Origin: Rhodobacterales bacterium 52_120_T64
GTDB lineage: Bacteria > Pseudomonadota > Alphaproteobacteria > Rhodobacterales > Rhodobacteraceae
Reading direction: 5' to 3'
DNA: 64,000 bases
NCBI GenBank assembly: GCA_002162875.1
Contig: MABA01000004.1
Span: 558,001 to 622,000, forward strand
Shown here: one piece after another, positions 38,667-48,954 of the stretch
Numbering within the stretch: the stretch's first letter is position 1
Layout of the letters: each line of letters opens with the position of its first letter
Program-made: the position numbers and the translations under genes
Notes under the pieces: generated by a model
What the model was told of the DNA's origin: nothing
The model's input: the letters and a program-made list of their open reading frames with translations, nothing else
The model's database searches: none

Positions 38667-39872
38667 ATGGAGCGTATCGAAACAGACATTTTGGTTGCAG
38701 GCGGCGGCGTGGCTGGACTGTGCGCCACGGCAGCCTTCGCATCTGCGGGTTTCGATACCATTTGCGTTGACCCCGTTCCCCCCATCACAGATTTAAACGC
38801 AGCGGGTGCTGACTTGCGAAGCACCGCGTTTTTACTGCCGTCCGTTGCATTATTGAAAGAATCCGGTTTATGGCAGCGTTTGGATGATTACGCCTCACCG
38901 TTGAGGATCATGCGGATCATTGATTCCGGTGGCGAAGATCATGGTGTCCGCGAGGAGGCTAACTTTGATGCACACGACATAGATCGCGCGGCGTTTGGTT
39001 ATAATCTTCCCAACTGGTTGCTACGCCGTGAAATGGTTGAGCATGTCGCCGCGCTTCCCACGGCTCGCCTGGAATCCTCCGTCAAAGTAGACCGCATCAC
39101 CCCGCGCACGAACGAAGCTTTGGTAAATCTTTCCGATGGTCGCCAAGTGCGCGCCAAGATGGTTGTGGCGGCTGATGGGCGCAATTCCCTTATCCGCGAG
39201 CAGTTGGGGGTCGATATCAAAAGCTGGCGATATGGTCAGAAGGCCTTGGTTTTTAACGTCCGTTGCGAAAGGCCGCACGAAAACGTCTCGACCGAAATCC
39301 ATCGATCCGGAGGGCCTTTCACGCTTGTACCCCTGCCCGACCAAGAAGGCGTGCATCACTGCGCCGTTGTTTGGATGGACACAGGACCGCACGCGGAATC
39401 ATTGCAGAATATGAAAGAGACCGAGTTTAATGCAGCGCTTAATAATCGCGCTTGCGGCGTCCTCGGGAAATTGGAACTTGCGAGCAAACGCATTCTTTGG
39501 CCGATCATCGCACAGCGTGCCTCGCATTTATACGGTCCTAGAACGGCCCTGCTGGCCGAGGCTGCACACGTAATTCCGCCCATAGGGGCGCAGGGTTTGA
39601 ACATGAGCCTTGCTGATTTGTCGACACTTGTTCAATTGGCAACAGAAGCACGGGACGCAGGCAAAGATTTCGGCGCACCCGAGGTCCTGAAAGAATATCA
39701 CCGCAAGCGTTGGCCAGACATGGCCGCCCGCATCAAAGGTGTTGATATTTTGAACCGCGCAGCAATGGCGGAGTCGCAAAATTTGCGCGATCTACGACGT
39801 TCGGGCCTTAAGATGTTGTACGGGTTGGGCCCACTGCGTAAAGCAGCGATGAAAGCTGGATTGGGCGCTTAA
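38667..39872 (+). CDS. UbiH/UbiF/Coq6-family FAD-dependent hydroxylase
   Basis: 401 residues. FAD Rossmann motif GGGVAGLCATAAF (12-24), the second FAD motif with VVAADGRNSLIR, and the conserved HVIPPIGAQGLNMSLAD segment of ubiquinone-ring hydroxylases. It likely hydroxylates a ubiquinone precursor at the inner membrane, serving the quinone pool used by complex I, but the ring position cannot be told. It overlaps the convergent Lrp gene by four bases. Confidence 0.88.
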   Translation: MERIETDILVAGGGVAGLCATAAFASAGFDTICVDPVPPITDLNAAGADLRSTAFLLPSVALLKESGLWQRLDDYASPLRIMRIIDSGGEDHGVREEANFDAHDIDRAAFGYNLPNWLLRREMVEHVAALPTARLESSVKVDRITPRTNEALVNLSDGRQVRAKMVVAADGRNSLIREQLGVDIKSWRYGQKALVFNVRCERPHENVSTEIHRSGGPFTLVPLPDQEGVHHCAVVWMDTGPHAESLQNMKETEFNAALNNRACGVLGKLELASKRILWPIIAQRASHLYGPRTALLAEAAHVIPPIGAQGLNMSLADLSTLVQLATEARDAGKDFGAPEVLKEYHRKRWPDMAARIKGVDILNRAAMAESQNLRDLRRSGLKMLYGLGPLRKAAMKAGLGA

Positions 39873-40330
39873 ACTGTCATTCCTACAACAACCTCATCCG
39901 ATAGAAGTACGTTAGATTCTACATTACCTACACCCGGTAACGTCATAATTCTGCGCCGCAATATACGTTCGAAATCCGATATGTCACGGGCAACCACCTT
40001 AAGACGATAGTCATACACCCCTAAAACATGCTGAACCAATTGGACTTCTGGAATGGCGCATACCGCGCGTTCAAAATCTTCGATACTGAGAAGACCTTTT
40101 GTCACCAGCTTTACGCCTAGATAAACGACCACATCAAACCCGAGCTTTTCGCGGTCCAATATGATGGATCGACCAAGTATCACGCCTGCCGTCTCCAACC
40201 GCTTGATCCGCCGCCATGTAGCGGGTTGCGAAAGGCCGACTTTGCCACCAACATCCTTTGCACTAAGCCCCCCATCTTCTTGCAACGTCCGCAGAATCGC
40301 GTGGTCGATTTCATCAATATCAACGATCAT
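39869..40330 (-). CDS. Lrp/AsnC-family regulator (second of pair)
   Basis: 153 residues: N-terminal HTH (GGLSAKDVGGKVGLSQPATWRRI, split by a turn) and C-terminal RAM domain (VQLVQHVLGVYDYRLKVVARD). Its ATG overlaps the stop of the upstream Lrp gene by four bases (ATGA). The pair may form mixed oligomers and probably senses amino acids. Confidence 0.93.
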   Translation of the reverse strand: MIVDIDEIDHAILRTLQEDGGLSAKDVGGKVGLSQPATWRRIKRLETAGVILGRSIILDREKLGFDVVVYLGVKLVTKGLLSIEDFERAVCAIPEVQLVQHVLGVYDYRLKVVARDISDFERILRRRIMTLPGVGNVESNVLLSDEVVVGMTV

Positions 40331-40785
40331 ATCGGTAATCTTTCGGTGTTTTTTACCTCTGATACCAGCATAAGCGCTTCGATGTCTGTTATGTGTGGCA
40401 AGGCTAAAACGCGGGATTTGTATATTTCCTGATAATGGTTCAAATCACGCGCGCGCACATCCATGCGGATATCTACGCGCCCCAACAACGTCTGAATCGC
40501 CACAACTTCGGGGATTTTCCGTGCATCAATAGTAAACTCATCGAAAGCATTCCCTTGAGTTTTATCCAAAGTAATTCGCAAAAACACTAAAACCGAATAT
40601 CCGAGCTTGGCATAATTAATCTCCACTTTACGTCCGAGGATCACGCCAGCTGACTCCAGTTTTTCCAGCCGTCGCCACACCGGACCCGAAGACATATTCG
40701 CCAATTCGGCCAATTCGGACACAGAACGCGTGGCATCGTCCTGCAAAAGTCGAAGAAGTTTACGGTCAACGTCATCTATGTGCAT
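40327..40785 (-). CDS. Lrp/AsnC-family regulator (first of pair)
   Basis: 152 residues with the same layout: HTH around SVSELAELANMSSGPVWRRL and RAM domain with VVAIQTLLGRVDIRMDVRARD. It is divergent from ilvC across 130 AT-rich bases, so regulation of ilvC or self-regulation is plausible. Similarity to its downstream neighbour suggests an old tandem duplication. Confidence 0.93.
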   Translation of the reverse strand: MHIDDVDRKLLRLLQDDATRSVSELAELANMSSGPVWRRLEKLESAGVILGRKVEINYAKLGYSVLVFLRITLDKTQGNAFDEFTIDARKIPEVVAIQTLLGRVDIRMDVRARDLNHYQEIYKSRVLALPHITDIEALMLVSEVKNTERLPI

Positions 40786-40858
40786 TATTTTCTCGCATTA
40801 AGAACTTTCTATGAATGTATTTTCTGAACTTACTTGAAATTGATTGATTACTGAAGAG

Positions 40859-40864
40859 TATAAT
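40859..40864 (+). promoter_or_regulatory. -10 element of the ilvC promoter
   Basis: TATAAT at 40859-40864, about 50 bases before the ilvC ATG. A TTGAAA lies upstream with a 19-base spacer, longer than ideal; an alternative pair is TTGATT with TATACA using an 18-base spacer. The region is AT-rich, as expected for Lrp binding. Confidence 0.4.
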
Positions 40865-40897
40865 TGATATACAGCGCTATTCTATCCGCAGAATTAA

Positions 40898-41938
<1,041 letters not shown>

Positions 41939-41957
41939 GTTAACCACTTATTAATAG

Positions 41958-41991
41958 ATGGCCCGTCGAAACAAATTCGGCGGGCCATTTT
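41958..41991 (+). terminator. Terminator of ilvC
   Basis: ATGGCCCGTCG (41958-41968) pairs with CGGCGGGCCAT (41978-41988) including one G-T pair, loop of nine bases, then TTTTCGTTT. Twenty bases after the ilvC stop. Confidence 0.88.
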
Positions 41992-42057
41992 CGTTTACCC
42001 TTGGCAAACCCTCGTCTGGCATGGCATCCCTATGTTAACTGAAAAACGAGGCAAACC

Positions 42058-43065
42058 ATGAACCCGATCCACGCCCCCTTTCCGATGAGCCGCTCCCGTC
42101 GCACGCGCCGCGCCCCTTGGATGCGAAGCCTTGTGCAAGAAACACGTTTAAGTACGTCAGACCTGATTTGGCCGATTTTTGTGCGTGAAGGCGAAGGTAT
42201 TCGCGAACCGGTTGCTTCCCTTCCCGGCGTTGATCGGCTTAGCATTGATCTTGCCGTGCAAGCCGCTGAAGAAGCTGCGACCCTTAGCATTCCGGTGATC
42301 GCCCTGTTCCCCTACACAGAAGCCGCCAGCAAAACGCCGGACGCCGCAGAGGCATGGAACCCTGACAACTTGGTTAACCGTGCGACCCGTGCGATCAAGG
42401 CTGCCGTACCGGACATCGGCGTGATGCTAGATGTCGCACTCGACCCGTATAATTCGGATGGTCACGATGGGTTAGTCCGCAACGGAATTGTTCAGAACGA
42501 TGAAACGCTTGAGGCACTTGTGCAGCAATCATTGTCACATGCCGATGCAGGTGCTGATATTCTAGGACCCAGCGACATGATGGATGGGCGCATTGGGATC
42601 ATGCGACAAGCACTCGAAGGTAACGATTTCCCTGATGTGACGATCATGAGCTATTCGGCAAAATACGCCAGTGCGTTCTACGGCCCGTTTCGCGATGCTG
42701 TCGGTGCGCATGGTGCGTTAAAGGGCGACAAGAAAACCTATCAAATGGATTTTTCCAACACGGACGAGGCTTTGCGCGAAGTGGCCAAAGACCTTTCCGA
42801 AGGAGCTGATATGGTCATTGTGAAGCCGGGAATGCCATATCTGGACGTTTGCCAGCGCGTAAAAGCCGAGTTCGGCGTGCCAACATTTGCCTACCAAGTC
42901 AGCGGCGAATACGCGATGATTTGTGCGGCTGGCCAGAACGGCTGGATTGATCAGGATAAAGCCATGATCGAGAGCCTTGGCGCATTCAAACGGGCTGGTT
43001 GCGACGGCGTTCTCACCTATTTTGCCAATCGCGTAGCACGGATGCTGCTGGATGAAGAATACTAA
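42058..43065 (+). CDS. hemB: Delta-aminolevulinic acid dehydratase (porphobilinogen synthase), Mg type
   Basis: 335 residues. It joins two 5-aminolevulinate molecules in haem synthesis. The Schiff-base lysines are in MSYSAKYASAFYGPF and VKPGMPYLD. At the site where zinc enzymes have three cysteines (DVCLCxYTSHGHCG), this sequence has Ala127, Asp129 and Asp137, the magnesium-dependent form known from rhizobia and related bacteria. Confidence 0.97.
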   Translation: MNPIHAPFPMSRSRRTRRAPWMRSLVQETRLSTSDLIWPIFVREGEGIREPVASLPGVDRLSIDLAVQAAEEAATLSIPVIALFPYTEAASKTPDAAEAWNPDNLVNRATRAIKAAVPDIGVMLDVALDPYNSDGHDGLVRNGIVQNDETLEALVQQSLSHADAGADILGPSDMMDGRIGIMRQALEGNDFPDVTIMSYSAKYASAFYGPFRDAVGAHGALKGDKKTYQMDFSNTDEALREVAKDLSEGADMVIVKPGMPYLDVCQRVKAEFGVPTFAYQVSGEYAMICAAGQNGWIDQDKAMIESLGAFKRAGCDGVLTYFANRVARMLLDEEY

Positions 43066-43159
43066 CTTCATCGCAACAGGCAAAATTCTGCCAGTCAAAT
43101 TTGTTTTTCTGGCAAAGATTTCAACTGCGTGTTAAATTTTCACAACAGGCAGAAGCAGT

Positions 43160-43165
43160 TATAAT
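43160..43165 (+). promoter_or_regulatory. -10 element before the SYLF gene
   Basis: TATAAT 15 bases before the ATG, with AGGAG at 43169-43173. The -35 region is weak (TTTTCA at a 17-base spacing). Confidence 0.35.
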
Positions 43166-43180
43166 AACAGGAGCATTCCG

Positions 43181-43729
43181 ATGACTAATTGGACCAGACG
43201 CGGATTTATGGCAGCAACTGGCTTAACCGCCGCATGTACCGCCACCGGACTTTCGAAATCCATGAACCAAATTGACCGCGACATTGATATCGCGCGCGCT
43301 GATTTGTTCAGAACAATCCCAGGAACCGAGCAATTAGCGCGCCAAGCCGCTGGCCTTTTGATTATTCCTGAAATTACCGAAGCCGGATTGTTTCTTGGAG
43401 GATCTTACGGCGAAGGTGGCTTGCTGATCGGCGACGCGAAAGTAGATTACTTCTCGTTTTCTGCAGCTTCCATCGGGCCACAAATCGGCGCGCAACGTTT
43501 TAGCCACGCTCTGTTCTTTATGACGCAAGAAACCTTGTCAGGATTCCGACATACCAACGGCTGGCAATTAGGTGTCGATGCGGAATTCGTCGTTAAAGAC
43601 GATTATGGCTCAGTCGGTGTATCGACAAACACGATTAATCTGCCAGTTTATGCAGTGGTGTACGGTCAAGCCGGTGCGATTATTGGCGCCACTTTGCAGG
43701 GCGCCAAATATACACGAATTATCCGTTAG
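43181..43729 (+). CDS. SYLF (YSC84-like) domain protein with Tat-type lipoprotein signal
   Basis: 182 residues. The N-terminus TRRGFMAATGLTAAC has a twin arginine (residues 5-6 region), a hydrophobic stretch and a cysteine at about 19 in a lipobox-like setting, suggesting Tat export and lipidation. The rest is the SYLF domain, with GLLIIPEITEAGLFLGGSYG near residue 60 and a Gly-rich C-terminus. SYLF proteins bind lipids in eukaryotes; bacterial roles are uncertain. Ends one base from the convergent lpdA gene. Confidence 0.87.
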   Translation: MTNWTRRGFMAATGLTAACTATGLSKSMNQIDRDIDIARADLFRTIPGTEQLARQAAGLLIIPEITEAGLFLGGSYGEGGLLIGDAKVDYFSFSAASIGPQIGAQRFSHALFFMTQETLSGFRHTNGWQLGVDAEFVVKDDYGSVGVSTNTINLPVYAVVYGQAGAIIGATLQGAKYTRIIR

Positions 43730-43730
43730 C

Positions 43731-45125
43731 CTAAAAGTGGATAGCGCGCCCGTAAGCGTCCAGAACACTCTCGTGCATCATCTCTGATAAAGTCGGATGC
43801 GGGAAAACTGTGTGCATCAGGTCTTCTTCGGTGGTCTCCAATTGGCGACCAACGACATAACCTTGAATGAGTTCCGTTACCTCGGCACCAACCATATGCG
43901 CGCCTAATAGCTCGCCGGTTTTGGCATCAAATATAGTTTTTACCATGCCTTCAGGTTCCCCCAAAGCGATTGCCTTTCCGTTGCCCATGAAGGGAAAACG
44001 GCCAACTTTGATATCAAAACCCAGTTCTTTCGCCTTGGCTTCAGTATAACCAACCGAGGCCACCTGTGGTTGACAATAAGTACAACCCGCAATGCTTTCA
44101 GGTTTCATAGCGTGTACTTTCTGGCCAGCGATTTTCTCGGCGACCATAACACCTTCGTGGCTGGCTTTATGCGCAAGCCAAGGCGCGCCGGCGATATCCC
44201 CGATTGCGTAAAGACCCGGCACTGTCGTTTCGCAATATTGATCGGTCACCACGTGGGTGCGATCAATTTTAACACCAAGCGCCTCAAGGCCAAGCCCTTC
44301 AACATTTCCAACGATACCAACCGCAGAAATAACAGTGTCGAATTCTTGCTTAACAGTTTTTCCACCAGTTTCGATGTGCGCTGTCACCTTGCCCTTGGCG
44401 CGGTCCAGTTTCTTAACCATAGATTTCTCCATGATTTTCATACCCTGTTTGACGAACTGTTTTTTCGCCAAAGCTGCGATTTCAGCATCTTCAACAGGCA
44501 ATACGCGATCCATCACCTCGACGACGGTCGTTTCAGCCCCGAGCGTGTTAAAGAAACTCGCGAATTCAATTCCGATCGCACCTGATCCGACTACCAGCAG
44601 CTTTTTGGGCATATGGGGCGGGTTCAGCGCGTGTTTATACGTCCAGACCGTATCCCCGTCAGCCTCAAGACCCGGTAACTCGCGTGCACGTGCGCCTGTC
44701 GCAACTATGACGTTTTTGGCCGTCAGCGCATCAATACCTTTATCTGCTTTAACAGAAACCTTGCCAACACCGGTAAGCGTCGCCTCGCCCATAATTACGG
44801 TAACTTTGTTCTTCTTCAACAAATGACCGACACCGCCAGACAATTGCTTGGCAACCCCGCGAGACCGTTTCACAACGGCAGAAAGATCGTAACCGAATTT
44901 GTCAGCTGTCAGACCAAATTCTTTCGCGCGCTCCATCAAGTGGAAGACTTCCGCCGAGCGTAACATCGCCTTGGTCGGAATGCAGCCCCAGTTTAAACAA
45001 ATACCGCCAAGATGTTCACGCTCGATTATTGCTGTTTTCAGTCCCAGCTGTGCCGCACGAATTGCTGCTACATAACCGCCGGGACCAGCCCCAATAATTA
45101 GAACGTCATATGAACTATTCGCCAT
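43731..45125 (-). CDS. lpdA: Dihydrolipoyl dehydrogenase (E3)
   Basis: 464 residues, class I flavoprotein disulfide reductase. FAD motif GAGPGGYVAAIRAAQLG (11-27), redox disulfide in GGICLNWGCIPTKAML (40-55), NAD motif VGSGAIGIEFASFF and C-terminal HPTLSEMMHESV with the catalytic His-Glu pair. It reoxidises lipoamide in pyruvate, 2-oxoglutarate or glycine cleavage complexes; partners are not adjacent, so the complex served is open. Confidence 0.97.
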   Translation of the reverse strand: MANSSYDVLIIGAGPGGYVAAIRAAQLGLKTAIIEREHLGGICLNWGCIPTKAMLRSAEVFHLMERAKEFGLTADKFGYDLSAVVKRSRGVAKQLSGGVGHLLKKNKVTVIMGEATLTGVGKVSVKADKGIDALTAKNVIVATGARARELPGLEADGDTVWTYKHALNPPHMPKKLLVVGSGAIGIEFASFFNTLGAETTVVEVMDRVLPVEDAEIAALAKKQFVKQGMKIMEKSMVKKLDRAKGKVTAHIETGGKTVKQEFDTVISAVGIVGNVEGLGLEALGVKIDRTHVVTDQYCETTVPGLYAIGDIAGAPWLAHKASHEGVMVAEKIAGQKVHAMKPESIAGCTYCQPQVASVGYTEAKAKELGFDIKVGRFPFMGNGKAIALGEPEGMVKTIFDAKTGELLGAHMVGAEVTELIQGYVVGRQLETTEEDLMHTVFPHPTLSEMMHESVLDAYGRAIHF

Positions 45126-45201
45126 GATCTTCTCCGTTTTCTGGATTTAGTCTACCATTAAACCATTTCTGGAATATAGACCACCCACAGTGAATGAGAA
45201 G

Positions 45202-45768
45202 CTATTGTTCTATATTTTCAACGGTAAATCGATACCCACCCGCGTTAAGGTAAGAGACTTCTTTACCAGTTGATTCGCGCGAAAGTGCGTCATTCCGATA
45301 AGGAAACCGCCCGAAATCGCGAATGACTTGCCGATGCGCACGCGCGTGCAGCAGGTTACTCGTACCGGGCATACGCGTGCAAAACGCTCGGACGGCGGCA
45401 TCTTGATCCTTTAAACATTCAGAATGCATGAATGGCAGATAGAAAAATTGACGCATATCGCCTTCGATTTGCATATCAAAATTTCGCTCAATAGCTTTCT
45501 TGGCGACACACAATGCCTTGCGATCAGATGCAAAAGACGCTTCGTCCCCGCGAAACATATTACGCGGAAACTGATCCAGCAAAATTATCAGAGCAAGCGA
45601 GGATTTTGCATCAAGCTTCCAGTCGGAATATTTCCCGTCTAACGCATCAGTCCATATGGCTTTATAACGGGATCGTATTTTGTCGTCGAACTCGGCAGAC
45701 TCAGTATACCAGCCTTCCATGCCCACATCGGTCCAAAAATCGAGAATCTCTTCGGCCAGTTTATCCAT
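45202..45768 (-). CDS. DUF924 family protein
   Basis: 188 residues from the ATG at 45768, behind AGGAG; an ATG at 45792 lacks a ribosome site. The family pattern EILDFW at the start, LALIILLDQFPRNMFRG near residue 65 and FFYLPFMHSE are clear. DUF924 proteins are helical, TPR-like and of unknown function. Between lpdA and an MFS gene on the same strand. Confidence 0.9.
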   Translation of the reverse strand: MDKLAEEILDFWTDVGMEGWYTESAEFDDKIRSRYKAIWTDALDGKYSDWKLDAKSSLALIILLDQFPRNMFRGDEASFASDRKALCVAKKAIERNFDMQIEGDMRQFFYLPFMHSECLKDQDAAVRAFCTRMPGTSNLLHARAHRQVIRDFGRFPYRNDALSRESTGKEVSYLNAGGYRFTVENIEQ

Positions 45769-45835
45769 ACCGGCGACTCCTTTTGATGCCATTTTGTGTA
45801 GCTTTGCACAATTTCAGAAATTTCCAAGTAAAAAA

Positions 45836-47095
45836 TTACAACTCAGTGTATTCTTCTTCCAACGCCATCTCGATCGCGACTTCTTGCGCCACCTCAACGG
45901 CAATGGGTGATGCCTGCGGAAGCACTGTCGCATATGCCGATGTTTCGTCGACGGGTGTAGGCGCACGTTTGGTAGTACGGTAGCCCGCGTAACCCGCGAT
46001 TGCAGACATTAAAATCGCCAAAATCACAAAGAAACTATTTGGCCCGAACCGCGTCATCGACCAGCCAACCACGACGGCCATTCCAATTGCGCCAATACCA
46101 TTGATGAATATCAACCCACCAGATGCAGAGGCCATATCGTCAGGTTCAAGATAGTCGTTTGTATAGGCAATAATTAGCGAATACAACGGGTTAGCAACCC
46201 CACCGACGGTAAAGGCAAGCGCGTACAGCACAATTTGGTTCTCGGTGAATATGGAGCCGAGCAATACGGTAGCCCCGCCAAAGGCTGTAAGGATCATGAT
46301 CAATTTCCTGCGATCCATTTTATCGGAAATCCAGCCGATGGGATACTGGCAGATCATGCCTCCAAAATATATCAAACCAATGAAAATAGAGATTTCCCGC
46401 ACGCTCATACCAACCTCGGTACCGTAAACGGAAGCCATTCCGAACAGAGTCGCAAAAATTCCACCAAGTAAAAATATCCCCACACACCCGAGCGGCGAAA
46501 TAATGAACAATTCTTTTAGGGTCATACGCTTAGTCGCGCGAAAAATTGGCGCCGCTGTTGAAGATAGTAAAATCGGTAGGAATGAAACCGAGACAAGAAC
46601 CGACATCAACACGAATAAAGTGTAACCGCTGACATCCGCGAAGTTCAGTAACACCTGTGCAGTAACAATGCCAACCATCTGCACGATAACATAGGACGAA
46701 AGCGCCTGACCGCGCGTCTCGTTGGTGGCGGCATCGTTAAGCCAGCTTTCGGCCACTACATACACGCCAGCGAAACAAAAGCCGACGATTATGCGCATAA
46801 ATGTCCACGCAATCGGATTTGGAAGGGCGGCATAAAGAATGAATGCTGCGGAAATCACAGATCCGAGGGCTGCGAATACCCGCACATGCCCCACACGCCG
46901 TATCAATTCCGGTGCCATGTAGGAACCGCCGAGGAAACCCAGAAAGTACCCGCTCATGATGTAAGACATGGTGGTGGGCGAAAATCCTTCGACCGCGCCA
47001 CGAAGCCCTAGCAACGTGCCTTGCAGGCCGTTTCCGACCATAAGTAGCATCATACCAAGTAGCAGTGCCCACGCGTTTTTTAGAATATAGACCAT
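45836..47095 (-). CDS. MFS transporter (YcaD-like)
   Basis: 419 residues with twelve predicted membrane helices. The MFS loop GWISDKMDRRKLIM lies between helices 8 and 9, and the N-terminal half has a corresponding basic loop (ELIRRVGHVRVFA). The acidic C-terminal tail of about 45 residues (ending EEEYTEL) is unusual. Substrate unknown. Same strand as queA, 87 bases downstream of it. Confidence 0.88.
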   Translation of the reverse strand: MVYILKNAWALLLGMMLLMVGNGLQGTLLGLRGAVEGFSPTTMSYIMSGYFLGFLGGSYMAPELIRRVGHVRVFAALGSVISAAFILYAALPNPIAWTFMRIIVGFCFAGVYVVAESWLNDAATNETRGQALSSYVIVQMVGIVTAQVLLNFADVSGYTLFVLMSVLVSVSFLPILLSSTAAPIFRATKRMTLKELFIISPLGCVGIFLLGGIFATLFGMASVYGTEVGMSVREISIFIGLIYFGGMICQYPIGWISDKMDRRKLIMILTAFGGATVLLGSIFTENQIVLYALAFTVGGVANPLYSLIIAYTNDYLEPDDMASASGGLIFINGIGAIGMAVVVGWSMTRFGPNSFFVILAILMSAIAGYAGYRTTKRAPTPVDETSAYATVLPQASPIAVEVAQEVAIEMALEEEYTEL

Positions 47096-47182
47096 ACGTC
47101 GCCCTCAATAGAATCAGCGGCCTGAATATCCCGACTTTAGTGGCAACTTTATTCTTGTAACGACATTTTTTGTGCTATTTGT

Positions 47183-48232
47183 CTATTTCTTGAAAAGTAG
47201 CGAGCTGTCGCCATAGGAAAAAAACCTGTACCCACCGTCAATCGCATGTGCGTAAATGCTTTTTACCTTATCGTAACCAATAAGAGCGGACACCAACATC
47301 ATTAACGTCGATTTGGGCAAATGGAAATTTGTCATCAATCCGTCAGCTATTTTAAATTCATACCCCGGACGGATAAAAATGTCTGTATCCCCAACCCACG
47401 GAGCAATCTGCCCAACCGTAACCGCGGCCGTTTCAATCAAGCGCAATGCCGTTGTCCCGACAGGGATTACCCGCCCGCCTGCCCTTAGGGTTTCGTTAAT
47501 TCTCGCAGCAGCTTCATTCGAAACCTCGCCCCATTCGCTGTGCATCTTATGTTCTTCAATATTGTCGACTTTAACCGGCAAAAACGTTCCCGCCCCCACA
47601 TGCAGCGTTACCTCGGTTGTGTTCACACCCAACTTGTCGAGCCGCGCCAGTAATTCGCTGTCAAAATGAAGCGACGCTGTGGGCGCGGCTACAGCACCCG
47701 ACTGCGTTGCAAAAACTGTTTGGTAATCGTTCATATCGCGTGCATCGGCGGTGCGTTTTGAGGCAATATAGGGCGGCAACGGCATCGCACCAATTGCCTC
47801 GATAACGTGATCCAGCGCTTCACCGGTTTGGTCAAAAGTCAGCGTAACTTCCCCACCATTTTTCGACACAACAGTAGCCGCCAAGTCGTCAAAACGCACA
47901 ACGTCGCCAAGCTTTAACCTTTTGGCAGGCTTTGCCAACGACATCCATGTATCCTCTGATATCCTTTCAATCAGGTTAACTTCGATATTCGCGACACCGG
48001 AGCCGTGCGACGTTTCCCGAAACCGCTGCCCCGAAAGTCGCGCCGGGATTACTTTCGTGTTGTTAAAAACGAGTAGGTCCCCTACTTCAAGGAACTCAGG
48101 TAACATAGAAACAGTCGCATCTATGACATCACTATTTACCACAAGCATTTTTGAAGCCTGACGCGGACGCACAGGGCGAAGTGCAATCAGTTCCTCAGGA
48201 AGGTCAAAATCAAAATCATCAAGCGTGTGCAT
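47183..48232 (-). CDS. queA: S-adenosylmethionine:tRNA ribosyltransferase-isomerase
   Basis: 349 residues. It transfers and rearranges the ribosyl group of SAM onto preQ1 in tRNA to form epoxyqueuosine. Family blocks: [18 protein letters not shown] at the N-terminus, [20 protein letters not shown] and a C-terminal [14 protein letters not shown]. With tgt and gluQ it forms part of the queuosine pathway in this window. Confidence 0.97.
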   Translation of the reverse strand: MHTLDDFDFDLPEELIALRPVRPRQASKMLVVNSDVIDATVSMLPEFLEVGDLLVFNNTKVIPARLSGQRFRETSHGSGVANIEVNLIERISEDTWMSLAKPAKRLKLGDVVRFDDLAATVVSKNGGEVTLTFDQTGEALDHVIEAIGAMPLPPYIASKRTADARDMNDYQTVFATQSGAVAAPTASLHFDSELLARLDKLGVNTTEVTLHVGAGTFLPVKVDNIEEHKMHSEWGEVSNEAAARINETLRAGGRVIPVGTTALRLIETAAVTVGQIAPWVGDTDIFIRPGYEFKIADGLMTNFHLPKSTLMMLVSALIGYDKVKSIYAHAIDGGYRFFSYGDSSLLFKK

Positions 48233-48348
48233 CTTAGCCCCTTCGGTTCAGGTCGCTGTAATACGCATGTGCGTCACTGAAAAGGGTCATTTGCAGCTTT
48301 TCTTTCCTGCGTGAATACGTATTCTCACCAAAACAACAGGAGAGCTTC

Positions 48349-48807
48349 ATGCAAGTCGGCGATCATTTCCCAGATTTCACCCTTCCACGAGACGGCGAAG
48401 GTGCCATGTCTTTAGCAGATTTCAAAGGTCAAAAGTTGGTATTGTTCCTGTATCCAAAAGACGACACATCAGGCTGCACTTTGGAATCAATCGAATTCAC
48501 GGAATGTTCGGATAAATTCACAACCGTCGGAGCAGTTGTCGTTGGGTTATCCAAGGATTCCGTCACAAGCCACGACAAATTCATCAAAAAGCACAATCTA
48601 AACATGCCATTGTTGTCTGATGAAACCGGTGAGTTGCTGGAAACGCTTGGTTGTTGGGTCGAGAAAAACATGTACGGCCGCACCTTTATGGGAATCGAAC
48701 GTACAACATTTCTGATCGACGAAACGGGAATTATTCGCCAAATCTGGAACAAGGTTAGGGTGAAGGGACATGTCGAATCCGTCCTTAAGGCTGTAAAATC
48801 CCTGTAA
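48349..48807 (+). CDS. bcp: Thioredoxin-dependent thiol peroxidase (Bcp/PrxQ)
   Basis: 152 residues. Peroxidatic cysteine in DDTSGCTLES (about residue 43) with the preceding YPKDDTSG loop. The cysteine often found five residues on is replaced (SIEF), but another follows at +10 (TECSD) and a third in LGCWVEK, so the resolving mechanism is uncertain. It reduces peroxides in the cytoplasm. Confidence 0.93.
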   Translation: MQVGDHFPDFTLPRDGEGAMSLADFKGQKLVLFLYPKDDTSGCTLESIEFTECSDKFTTVGAVVVGLSKDSVTSHDKFIKKHNLNMPLLSDETGELLETLGCWVEKNMYGRTFMGIERTTFLIDETGIIRQIWNKVRVKGHVESVLKAVKSL

Positions 48808-48954
48808 TACAATCGGTTAAATATAGGCCGATCTTTGCTTAACTGATAAACAATTCGGGCTTTTTGGTTGCTAAATACCGCGCATTTTCCTATTCAAGAA
48901 CAGGATTGGATTAACCGCCCCTTGGGGCTGTCGCAAACTGGGTGTGGGTACTTG

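Noticed and set aside
43089-43114. TGCCAG/CTGGCA inverted repeat after hemB as terminator
   Set aside because: Only six pairs, a 14-base loop and no T run after it.
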